From positions 42,620,998 to 42,684,997 of the forward strand of contig OX421492.1 in assembly GCA_949126835.1 (NCBI GenBank): a DNA stretch of 64,000 bases, written 5' to 3'. This stretch comes from Anisus vortex (taxonomy: Eukaryota > Mollusca > Gastropoda > Planorbidae). A program made the position numbers and the translations under genes. The notes below the pieces were generated by a model. It saw only the letters and a program-made list of their open reading frames with translations. It did not search any database and was not told the DNA's origin. Of the stretch, positions 1-13,200 are shown piece after piece. The first letter of the stretch is position 1, and every line of letters begins with the position of its first letter.

Positions 1-1041
1 GTTGTTGTTTTTATTTGTTTCGTTTTCCAGTAATTAGGAAGTGTGTCAACTCGCCTTCATGCGAACTTGAATTTTTTTTCCGGTTGTGTAACTTATAGTG
101 CAAAAGAATGTTAACCACAGTTCATCACAGGAAAGAAGACAAAGAAATATAACTATATTTATGTGTATTATTATTTCAAATTTTACCCTTAACAATTAAA
201 AAAAAAAAATTTACTAAGTTATTTTACTGTCGTATACAAATCTTGTTCAATATAGATCTAAATGAAATCTTATTTAACAAACAATATTTTTTTTTAAAAA
301 GGCTGCTTTATAAAATTTTGATCCGACTTTTTAATTTCTTCGTTAAATAAACAAAACCGATGGTAACTTTATTAATGGCGATTTACACTTTGACGTGCGC
401 AGAAGTACCGATATTGCAGTCGCTAATATAATAAATAAAGCATGGTAATCGTTTATAATACGTTTTTTGCATTAGAACCTAAGCATGATCATCTCGAATG
501 TTCTAGTGTTTAATTATTACGTAGGTAGATCTGCAGTCATGTAATTATAAACCGGCCACAAAACTAAAAGTCGAAAACCCAGTTTTAAGTCGAAGTCATG
601 AGTTTTACCACCGACAAGACAGCCCGGCTAGTTATCAAGAATAAATTACACATTATTATAATTTTACTTGAAAATATTGAATTACTCATACTGATACTTA
701 AATATATTATTCAGATGCATCTCCATTTTATTCAGATAATTTCTGTATCATTCAGTTACATTTTTATGTCATTCAGATACTTTCCTATTTTTTAAACTCA
801 GTCGTGCTAAACATCCTAATTTTACATAAATAATATGTTGCAAATAGTAGAAAACTTTTACAATGTTTAGTTCATTCTAGAGATTGTTTAAAAATTAAGA
901 AAAGTCAACTTAAAAGAAAGCAGTTGGCTAAAACCCTAACGATATCTAGATCTAGTATCAATAGCTCACTATCTCATGGAAGCCTTAATATTTCTCACAG
1001 AACCCTAATATGGCATCATTGGTCTATGTAAAATAACTTAC
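1..1041. other. Intron or gene-free stretch
   Basis: AT-rich sequence downstream of the last visible PKHD1L1 exon. I see no exon, repeat boundary or RNA gene. The open frame at 598-795 lacks family resemblance. Confidence 0.5.
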
Positions 1042-1202
1042 CACTGTATTATTAGCATTTTTATCAATTGGCAATGTCTTAGTGCCACCCAGTTCCAGAG
1101 TGTATGTAGCTAAATTTGGTGTTCCTATAGTAGTCTTCTTTATTGAGAATGTCAATTTGTTATTGTCGCCTATTTCTTTAATATCATACAAACTTATATC
1201 AC
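1042..1202 (-). CDS. PKHD1L1: PKHD1L1 exon Q: post-PA14 region, last exon in window
   Basis: 161 bp, acceptor tttcacAG, donor |GTAAGT. Encodes DISLYDIKEIG..NKLTFSIKKTTIGTPN ..YTLELGG, resembling the G.P...T.TL..GG stretch of vertebrate PKHD1L1. It ends in phase 0 at a strong donor; no further exon was recognised in bases 1-1041, so the rest lies outside. Confidence 0.82.
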
Positions 1203-4200
1203 CTGTGAAATATATCATTACATAAATCAAAATCTAACCAATTCATTCTTCCATTTAATTGTCAAACTAATATATTAGTATTATAGCCAATGAGAAGTTT
1301 TTTAAAGAACATTTTTAAAGTCCTTTTTCTATGGCATATAGCAGCACTTCTTGGCTCTTGTTTCAGTAACAATCCACCTCACTTCAAGCCAAGAGTATGT
1401 GATTATTTTTCTTATTTAAGCCCCTTATTCATTGTTGTTGCTTTTTGTCATGACCACAAATATTTTAACCTACCCCCAACCAGTCTACACAGTTTGGGGT
1501 TCACTGGATATGGAATAGTTAGGCACTCTCCTACAAGTGCTAAAAGCTTTATGAGCTTATAAAGCTTTTTGCTCTAAATGGAGGGTTGGTTTAATATGAC
1601 TTTCTTCCACACACAAAAACTGTCTGCTATATGTTGTGCCCAATTATTGCTGAGGCTGGATTATTACAAGGGCCGAGTTGTAGGGCAACATCAAAATGGC
1701 TAAATCAAGTTGCCTCATGGTGGAAGCTCTGCAAAATAGCAAAGGCTAGAATGACCCACTTTTGAGCTGGGCACTGCCCAATTTGGGCCTATTTTAGTAG
1801 GCTTAGGCCCCTCCTGAACATTTGCCATCAAAACTACAGGGAAGCAGAAGAAATGTTCAAGCTTATTTATTTTGCCTTAACTTGTTCAAGTTTACAGTGA
1901 TGTTCGCTCTCCAAGCTCTAAGAGAATAATCTCGGCTCAGAGTTACAGGTGCCATAGACATCTTTATTCTCTTCACAGTGGGGTATAAGCTACTCATGGG
2001 AGGGGAAGGGGGAGACAGGAAGAACCACTGACAAATCTAAAACAAATTGTGTACATTTATTACATTATGATCCTAAATTATAATTCACAATTACATATGT
2101 ACCTTCAGGAGATGTAGAAGTAATTGTCAGAGTGGCTTGTCCAGGACTAATGGCAGCAGCAACTTGAACAGGAAATGAGATACTTGGTAGTAATTTGATC
2201 TCATTTTCAACAGATGATGATTTAATGTCCATGAACTTCATTGGAACTGATCATTTTTTAGAAAACATGACACAATGGTAGTTCTGGTTATAATATAGAC
2301 AATATTATAACTTTCAATTTTACATAAAGTGCAATAGTATAACTGGAACTTAGCAAGATTTCCTTTTAATAAAGTAAAAGAAAGTAAATAATATTTAAGA
2401 CTGTTTATTTTTAAGAATATCTGTATTTATCTAGATTTTATGTCTACTAAATGAAGATATTCAGCTCCATTTTAAAAGCACATAGACTGAAAGGCACAAG
2501 AGAAATAATGTCATAGGACAATGTTTGTAGTTATAGTTATTCATCTGTGAGACAGCTCTAGATTATATTGGATTTTGTGGGAATTTCATACTTTTTTCTT
2601 CATTCAAAACATTATTCAATATTTGCTAAAACCAATTAAAGGAAATATTTTCATTTATGTGTTTAAGTAGCTGTGTGAATATTTGCCTCTCTTCTATTCA
2701 TGTATTTCTTGTATGAATGTATAAAGTGAAAGCAACATAAAACGCCACTGATCACAATAAAATAATTAGTTTACCTTATTGAGTCCAATGTGAGTTTATG
2801 CATGCATTCATTATCACAAAATAACTATTATAACTAAAATATAGCATCAAGCAATTTAGTTGGGCATTTTAAGCTACAGTGAAAAATCCAAATCTCTGGT
2901 ACAACTAGCACTTCTGGGTGTTACAACCACAAATAAAAAAACTATACAGGAAAAAAAAGACTTACACCAAAGTCAAACAATGTATACACAATATATTTTT
3001 CTTAGTACCAAAAGCTATTTAGAACACATTTAAACACTGTCTAACTAAAAATGGAAGAGAAGCGGTTATTACTAGTTTGCTTACAGATATGATGCTATGT
3101 TTATTTGGCCATGAGAAACAAGAAGAAACAAGATGAAAGTTATAAACTCATAATTAAATAGATTAAATACCTGTGAATGCTCCATTCAGACCAATTGCAA
3201 AATAACTCTCTTCATCATTTCCAGATATAGTTATAACTTGTACATCTGGTACTATTGTACCACTAACACCTTCAGTAGAGATATGCAATGTCTATAATGG
3301 GTTGACAAACATACAATTAGATTCATGGAAATAAGAGATAAATCTATAAAACACTACATACAGTATATATCAAGAGTAATCAGATAATGTCTGAAAATTT
3401 CCTTTTCATATTCAGATGAAATATATACTTTACAAAAAAAACAGGAAAATACAGCATTAGTTTATTTTATATCCTAATCAAATTTAAAAACATATTTTTA
3501 GAAAGTGAAGACTAAAATTGGTCCAAATGAAACCTAACTCATGGTTCAAATCATAGTGGTTCTGTCTTTAGATAGAGTACATTTAATAGGTTTGTAATCT
3601 ATAGGTACAACACCAACAAATAGGTATTTAGTCTGTACTAACAGCATCAAATAAATAAATAAATAAAATAAATAAATATGAGACTTATATAGCGCATATC
3701 CCGTTCCCGTTGAGAACAGTTCTATGCGCTGCTGTAAACATAGTGCTGCCTGCTGGCGCAAATACATTTACAGGCCCAAAACTCCTGCAGGGTGTTTTTA
3801 TCTGTAAGTACAGCCAGCATGCACACCTTATGGTTTCAACATGATTTTTTGGTCATTTTTTGATGATCTTGTCACTACAAAAATTAGGCATGTATTTTTT
3901 ACATTTTTGTCGCATGATATTTTGGGTATCCAGTAATGTAAATGATACAATTAAGTAATAAGAAACAAAATTTCCCATCATAAAAATAATTGCTAATTTT
4001 TTTTTTTAAATGTACAACTAAATCGATATTTATATTTTGACAAATTGGTTTTAAATGCTGAATTACAGATGCCACAAAAGGTTTTAAATGTTGAATTACA
4101 GATGCCACAAATAGGTTTAAAATGCTGAATTACAGATGCCACAAATAGGTTTTAAATGCTGAATTACAGATGCCACAAATAGGTTTTAAATGCTGAATTA

Positions 4201-7200
4201 CAGATGCCACAAATAGGTTTTAAATGCTGAATTACAGATGCCACAAATAGGTTTTAAATGCTGAATTACAGATGCCACAAATAGGTTTTAAATGCTGAAT
4301 TACAGATGCCACAAATAGGTTTTAAATGCTGAATTACAGATGCCACAAATAGGTTTTAAATGCTTAATTACAGATGCCACAAATAGGTTTTAAATGCTGA
4401 ATTACAGATGCCACAAATTGGTTTTAAATGCTTAATTACAGATGCCACAAATAGGTTTTAAATGCTGAATTACAGATGCCACAAATAGGTTTTAAATGCT
4501 GAATTACAGATGCCACAAATAGGTTTTAAATGCTGAATTACAGATGCCACAAATAGGTTTTAAATGCTGAATTACAGATGCCACAAATAGGTTTTAAATG
4601 CTGAATTACAGATGCCACAAATAGGTTTTAAATGCTGAATTACAGATGCCACAAATAGGTTTTAAATGCTGAATTACAGATGCCACAAATAGGTTTTAAA
4701 TGCTGAATTACAGATGCCACAAATTGGTTTTAAATGCTGAATTACAGATGCCACAAATAGGTTTTAAATGCTGAATTACAGATGCCACAAATAGGTTTTA
4801 AATGCTGAATTACAGATGCCACAAATAGGTTTTAAATGCTGAATTACAGATGCCACAAATAGGTTTTTAATGCTGAATTACAGATGCCACAAATTGGTTT
4901 TAAATGCTGAATTACAGATGCCACAAATAGGTTTTAAATGCTGAATTACATATGCCACAAATTGGTTTTAAATGCTGAATTACAGATGCCACAAATTGGT
5001 TTTAAATGCTGAATTACAGATGCCACAAATTGGTTTTAAATGCTGAATTACAGATGCCACAAATAGGTTTTAAATGCTGAATTACAGATGCCACAAATAG
5101 GTTTTAAATGCTGAATTACAGATGCCACAAATTGGTTTTAAATGCTGAATTACAGATGCCACAAATAGGTTTTAAATGCTGAATTACAGATGCCACAAAT
5201 TGGTTTTAAATGCTGAATTACAGATGCCACAAATAGGTTTTAAATGCTGAATTACAGATGCCACAAATAGGTTTTAAATGCTGAATTACAGATGCCACAA
5301 ATAGGTTTTAAATGCTGAATTACAGATGCCACAAATTGGTTTTAAATGCTGAATTACAGATGCCACAAATAGGTTTTAAATGCTGAATTACAGATGCCAC
5401 AAATTGGTTTTAAATGCTGAATTACAGATGCCACAAATTGGTTTTAAATGCTGAATTACAGATGCCACAAATAGGTTTTAAATGCTGAATTACAGATGCC
5501 ACAAATAGGTTTTAAATGCTGAATTACAGATGCCACAAATTGGTTTTAAATGCTGAATTACAGTTGCCACAAATAGGTTTTAAATGCTGAATTACAGATG
5601 CCACAAATTGGTTTTAAATGCTGAATTACAGATGCCACAAATAGGTTTTAAATGCTGAATTACAGATGCCACAAATAGGTTTTAAATGTTGAATTACAGA
5701 TGCCACAAATAGGTTTTAAATGCTGAATTACAGATGCCACAAATTGGTTTTAAATGCTGAATTACAGATGCCACAAATAGGTTTTAAATGCTGAATTACA
5801 GATGCCACAAATAGGTTTTAAATGCTGAATTACAGATGCCACAAATTGGTTTTAAATGCTGAATTACAGATGCCACAAATAGGTTTTAAATGTTGAATTA
5901 CAGATGCCACAAATAGGTTTTAAATGCTGAATTACAGATGCCACAAATTGGTTTTAAATGCTGAATTACAGATGCCACAAATAGGTTTTAAATGCTGAAT
6001 TACAGATGCCACAAATAGGTTTTAAATGCTGAATTACAGAGGCCACAAATTGGTTTTAAATGCTGAATTACAGATGCCACAAATAGGTTTTAAATGCTGA
6101 ATTACAGATGCCACAAATTGGTTTTAAATGCTGAATTACAGATGCCACAAATAGGTTTTAAATGCTGAATTACAGATGCCACAAATAGGTTTTAAATGCT
6201 GAATTACAGATGCCACAAATAGGTTTTAAATGCTGAATTACAGATGCCACAAATTGGTTTTAAATGCTGAATTACAGATGCCACAAATAGGTTTTAAATG
6301 CTGAATTACAGATGCCACAAATTGGTTTTAAATGCTGAATTACAGATGCCACAAATTGGTTTTAAATGCTGAATTACAGATGCCACAAATTGGTTTTAAA
6401 TGCTGAATTACAGATGCCACAAATAGGTTTTAAATGCTGAATTACAGATGCCACAAATAGGTTTTAAATGCTGAATTACAGATGCCACAAATTGGTTTTA
6501 AATGCTGAATTACAGATGCCACAAATAGGTTTTAAATGCTGAATTACAGATGCCACAAATTGGTTTTAAATGCTGAATTACAGATGCCACAAATAGGTTT
6601 TAAATGCTGAATTACAGATGCCACAAATAGGTTTTAAATGTTGAATTACAGATGCCACAAATAGGTTTTAAATGCTGAATTACAGATGCCACAAATTGGT
6701 TTTAAATGCTGAATTACAGATGCCACAAATAGGTTTTAAATGCTGAATTACAGATGCCACAAATTGGTTTTAAATGCTGAATTACAGATGCCACAAATAG
6801 GTTTTAAATGCTGAATTACAGATGCCACAAATAGGTTTTAAATGTTGAATTACAGATGCCACAAATAGGTTTTAAATGCTGAATTACAGATGCCACAAAT
6901 TGGTTTTAAATGCTGAATTACAGATGCCACAAATAGGTTTTAAATGCTGAATTACAGATGCCACAAATAGGTTTTAAATGCTGAATTACAGATGCCACAA
7001 ATTGGTTTTAAATGCTGAATTACAGATGCCACAAATAGGTTTTAAATGTTGAATTACAGATGCCACAAATAGGTTTTAAATGCTGAATTACAGATGCCAC
7101 AAATTGGTTTTAAATGCTGAATTACAGATGCCACAAATAGGTTTTAAATGCTGAATTACAGATGCCACAAATAGGTTTTAAATGCTGAATTACAGAGGCC

Positions 7201-10200
7201 ACAAATTGGTTTTAAATGCTGAATTACAGATGCCACAAATAGGTTTTAAATGCTGAATTACAGATGCCACAAATAGGTTTTAAATGCTGAATTACAGATG
7301 CCACAAATTGGTTTTAAATGCTGAATTACAGATGCCACAAATTGGTTTTAAATCCATAAGTACAGTCCCAGTAAGCACACCACATTGTATCAACAGGGCA
7401 AAAAAACTTGCTTTCCACGTATTTTTTGTGGTTTCCACATTTTTTCCCCGTCTATACAATATGGTTTTCCCTCTGGAGTATGAACAAACAATATCTAAAT
7501 GCATTAGTACAGTATCCTCAAAATTAGCCTAAATCCATTAGTACAGCATTAACAAATAGGTTTAAAATCCATAAGTAAAACATCAACAGTGATTTTATTC
7601 AAAATGGTTTTAAATTCATAAGTATAGTAAAAGTAAAGTAAAGTAGCAGTCGGACCGAATTGATCCACCAGTTTCTTCTGCCACGGCATACTAGGTGATT
7701 GTGTGGCCAGCACTATGCACAGCCGCCTTTACTTTACCCCAACTAAGGTCAAATACCCATCAGAGCTGGGTAGACTCAGGGACACCCTCCAGACCCGGGA
7801 AAAAATCCTAGCCTGCACCAGGATTCGAGCCTGGGACCTTCGGCTATCCAGTCTAATGCGCTGCCGCTCTGCTACCATGCCCCATCATAAGTATAGTACC
7901 AGCACGATTCACTAGCTGAAAAGCATACTTTACATTTTTAACCAACTTAAAAATAGATTTTAAGTCTATAAGTACCCAATCAACAAGTAAGACCAATCAA
8001 ACAAACACTGAGTCAGCCAATATTTACATTAGAATAAACAAGGCTGTTCAATTTTAATAACTGCTGCCTTAGATATAAGCAGACTATCTGTCTATTTAGA
8101 ATTTGTAATAAAATGAAAATGTTTTAAAAATTCTGACAGAAAATTTTTAATGACAATCTTTTAAAATTAAAATTGCACTGTAATAAGCTAATACTTTACT
8201 AACTGTAGTTGCCACATTTAAATTGTAGACACTCCATCAATGCTGAGAAATAGGCCTATTTCACAAATTATGCAGGCCTATTTAGTAAATTAAATATAAT
8301 ATTTAGCTTTGTCTTTATCTGTATAGTTGTGTGTTGATTTTTACTGGTGACTTAGAATCTATCCCAATTATAATTATGCTCAAGTTACATATTTTCATTT
8401 ATAAGTTATGATAATGTCACTTTTGGTAAATTTGACAATTTTAGTGTAAGAAATGCATTTAATTTTCAGATTAGGGTTATGATATAACCCAAAATTTTTT
8501 ATATGAACAAAATTGAGAATCCTACTATTAATTTTTTTGCTTTATACCTAAAAGACATATTTTAATATCTGTGTTTATTGATGTAAATAACTTTTTATTT
8601 TTACCCTCAAGTTTTTAATTTGGTAATCTAGTAAAAAAACTGGAAAATTTGAAAAATTACACATTTTTCATAAAATTTGGCAGGTATGGGAAAAAGAATA
8701 TATTTATATTTTATCCAATGATTACCTGTATTTCTTCTAAAGGGACAGAGCTAATACTATGCTTCTGAATCTCACGATCTGCAAAATGTGTCTGTTCATG
8801 TGTGTATGGTGATTCATACAATCTCAATATTAAATTGACATATGAATGTTGAGCTTCAGATCCATATTGAACTTCCATATAATACCTATATCATAAGATA
8901 TACAAAACACAGAATTACTTTTTGGTTTCAAGCAGTTGACCTTCATATATACATATGTAAACACAAAGAATAAAGACAATAATCTAAAAAAGAATAATAA
9001 GAATATATCACAGCTGTGTTAAGGTTTTTGATTATGTGCTGATCTTATTGACCTCTCAGTGACAATTTCTACATGTGTTTTATTTAAATAAATATTAGTA
9101 TACTTACTTTTCATATGCTGTAAAAAACTTAGAATTAGACCAGCTTGTAATACACTTAACAGCATTCGGGAAAGGAATCTACAACATTAAATGTAATTAA
9201 ATTAACATTTACTTTAAGAACAAATATAATTTGAAAAAAAGGATTGCCACATTTAACAAAAGAAACCACACATATTATTTTAGAGTATTTCAAAATCTTA
9301 ATCTAGTTAAATTTGAGAAAACTCATGGTAAAGAGAAATAGGAATCAGCATAAGTACTTTCAAACAGGAAAATAACTTAGCTGCATGATGCACTGTACTG
9401 TTTAAATCATTATCATAAGAGAAAATAATAAAAAAGGTTGTAAGGTATTGAATAGGGTTTTAAAATTTTAAAAATTCAAAATAATGTACGGATGCTATAG
9501 GTTAACTTATCATACAAGTTCATTTATAGATTATAATGGGGTACCGGTAGTGGTTTTGCTGTTAAAACGATGGAGAAATTAAACAACCACTAAAAACAAA
9601 ATTTTGTATTTGGCCAGAATTCATACTGCTTTTGAAAATAAAGTAAAAGTTCCAAATCACATTTTAAAAATATATTTTTTTTTATACACAGAAGTATATA
9701 AGAAAAGAATGTGTTGCAAAAGTAATAGAAAACCTATTTTGATGGAACCTGATAAAGCCTACCAGTACTGCATACAAAAATTTCATCCCTTTTTTCTTTT
9801 TTTTTAGATGGCACATACCAGGTTTTGAAAATAAACTCTATATATATTCTTGTATATATATAAACTTACTGTAGTTATAAATGATGATGTTAAATCATCA
9901 AAGATAAGAGTTATATACATGGAAAATATTTCAAACATTCTAATACTAGCTTTTAAAACAACACATTTTATTAATCAAATTAATATCATGCTAGTATAGA
10001 TTTATTCAGACAATAATGAAAAAAACCCACAAAGTTTACTTGTTCTATTTAAGTATTTTCAATTTCTCATTAGGAAGCATTTTTTATTAAATACAAAGTA
10101 AACTAAAAGTAACTAGATTACCTTATGATCTGGATCAGATCCTCCACTTATAAATAAATTTGCTTTGCCTGCAGATCTGAGACAAAAACTGTAATGTCCA

Positions 10201-13200
10201 GTGTACTGAGGGACAAAGTATCCCACCATCTGAATAGCATGAGGTTTACTCATACTTGATGACCAAAAACTTGAATCTATGTGTTCTATCCTAGATGTTT
10301 TTCTATCTACTTTTGATGGATCAACTCCTCCCTCTTGTATGTATACATACCATCCCCGATTTCCTTGAGAAACAAACATATTCTTTAAATGTTATTATGT
10401 TGTTAAACATTATATAAAAGAATTTTAAAAATTATAAATGTCACTCAAATATGCATCATTTATATTGACATTTTAAAATTTGCATTCTTTATATACCATA
10501 CATACTTGCGTATAGGTCACACCGGTAGATAGGTCACAACTTTAGTTTAGGATTTTTTTTTCTTATATGTTGTCATTGACCAGCATATAGGTCGCATCCT
10601 TACTTTTCAGGAGCTACGCTGCCTTTTTTAATAATAAATTTATTAAAAATTCACACCATTTAAACATAAAGGTTACCTTAATTTGAAAAGTTTTGTTAAA
10701 CAATAGTCTCAATCATGCATAACGCAACATAAACAAAAAAAAGGCAGCATTTATTTTTATCCATCGCTCAACACAACTATTAGCCATGTGGGATTTTTTT
10801 GTGTAATGCATTAGTCTCTTCATCTAAGTCCCTACTTGAGTTCCTATTCCTTTAAAGAGTGCTCTTTAGACTTGGTGGCATGATCATGGATAGACAAGTG
10901 CTCTTATTACCATTGTTTGTCATTATTTAAAACACAACTGCGCAGAACAAAATTATAAGTCATATATGATGGCTTTTTATATTATTCTCTTAGCAACTGG
11001 CAATAAGTTGTGTTTTGTTTTAACTCTTACATACACCCAGCGAAAATTGAAATTAAGTCTGAGAGTTTGAGTGCAGAATTTTTCTTAATGTTCTGAAATT
11101 TATTGATCAGCCAATTGTAGTTGTGAAGGAATTGCTTGGAGCATTTTTATCGGAATGATAAACGCTGCCTGAGTAGGCTATAGCCCATACACTTCAGCAA
11201 TACAAAATCGGCCCAAAATTTTAATAGAAAAAGGTTTGGGATCTGAAAACCTAAAATATTTGTCCATTTCAATTTCAGTTATATAAAGATATTATATTTA
11301 CATCTATAAAAGTTTTTGTAATGTAAAATGTAGGCCTAAGACAGGGGTCACAAACTTGTGTGCTTGAGACCCCTGGCCTAAGCAATAGCCTAGTAATTCT
11401 ACATCACTTCAATTAACCACACAGGTGATATAGGAATCTTTTATGAAAAAGTAGTGATGTTATTCAAACTTTGCAAAAACAGTTTCAAGTGTATAGGTCC
11501 CACCCCTACTTTTTGTCAACATTTTTGGTTAAAAAAATGCAACCTATACGGGAGTGTATAAAGTTTGTGTTTTATGTTTTTAAATATGAATTTTCTGTCT
11601 ATACACTGAAATAAGTAGGTAGTGTTTATTCCGTCAGATAAATATTGCATATATACTTCCATGCATACTATATTCTATCTTTAATTACCTGAATAATGAG
11701 AAGCTTTATTCTCCTTTGGAGTAACACAAACTATTTCTGTATCATTTATCGGACGTTGTACAATGCATGGTTTTTCTGCACAAATAAAAAAAAATAACAA
11801 AATGTTCAGAAAAATAAAAAAAATATTGAACAATGGCGTAGTATCATAGCCTATCTTCTGAGTTGAGAAAGTTAATGGTGTAGTATCATAGCCTATCTTC
11901 TGAGTTGAGACAGTTGATGGTGTAGTATCATAGCCTATCTTCTGAGTTGAGACAGTTGATGGTGTAGTATCATAGCCTATCTTCTGAGTTGAGACAGTTG
12001 ATGGTGTAGTATCATAGCCTATCTTCTGAGTTGAGACAGTTGATGGTGTAGTATCATAGCCTATCTTCTGAGTTGAGACAGTTGATGGTGTAGTATCATA
12101 GCCTATCTTCTGAGTTGAGACAGTTGATGGTGCAGTATCATAGCCTATCTTCTGAGTTGAGACAGTTGATGGTGTAGTATCATAGCCTATCTTCTGAGTT
12201 GAGACAGTTGATGGTGTAGTATCATAGCCTATCTTCTGAGTTTAGACAATTGATGGTGTAGTATCATAGCCTATCTTCTGAGTTGAGACAGTTGATGGTG
12301 TAGTATCATAGCCTATCTTCTGAGTTGAGACAGTTGATGGTGTAGTATCATAGCCTATCTTCTGAGTTGAGAAAGTTAATGGTGTAGTATCATAGCCTAT
12401 CTTCTGAGTTGAGACAGTTGATGGTGTAGTATCATAGCCTATCTTCTGAGTTGAGACAGTTGATGGTGTAGTATCATAGCCTATCTTCTGATTTGAGACA
12501 GTTGATGGTGTAGTATCATAGCCTATCTTCTGAGTTGAGACAGTTGATGGTGTAGTATCAAAGCCTATCTTCTGAGTTGAGACAGTTGATGGTGTAGTAT
12601 CATAGCCTATATTTTGAGTTGAGACAGTTGATGGTGTAGTATCAAAGCCTATCTTCTGAGTTGAGACAGTTGATGGTGTAGTATCAAAGCCTATCTTCTG
12701 AGTTGAGACAGTTGATGGTGTAGTATCAAAGCCTATCTTCTGAGTTGAGACAGTTGATGGTGTAGTATCAAAGCCTATCTTCTGAGTTGAGACAGTTGAT
12801 GGTGTAGTATCAAAGCCTATCTTCTGAGTTGAGACAGTTGATGGTGTAGTATCATAGCCTATATTTTGAGTTGAGACAGTTGATGGTGTAGTATCAAAGC
12901 CTATCTTCTGAGTTGAGACAGTTGATGGTGTAGTATCAAAGCCTATCTTCTGAGTTGAGACAGTTGATGGTGTAGTATCAAAGCCTATCTTCTGAGTTGA
13001 GACAGTTGATGGTGTAGTATCATAGCCTATATTCTGAGTTGAGACAGTTGATGGTGTAGTATCAAAGCCTATCTTCTGAGTTGAGACAGTTGATGGTGTA
13101 GTATCAAAGCCTATCTTCTGAGTTGAGACAGTTGATGGTGTAGTATCAAAGCCTATCTTCTGAGTTAAGACAGTTGATGGTGTAGTATCATAGCCTATAT

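Noticed and set aside
4899..7532. Small ORFs at the borders of the 34-bp array
   Set aside because: Translate the minisatellite unit plus flank; not conserved text.
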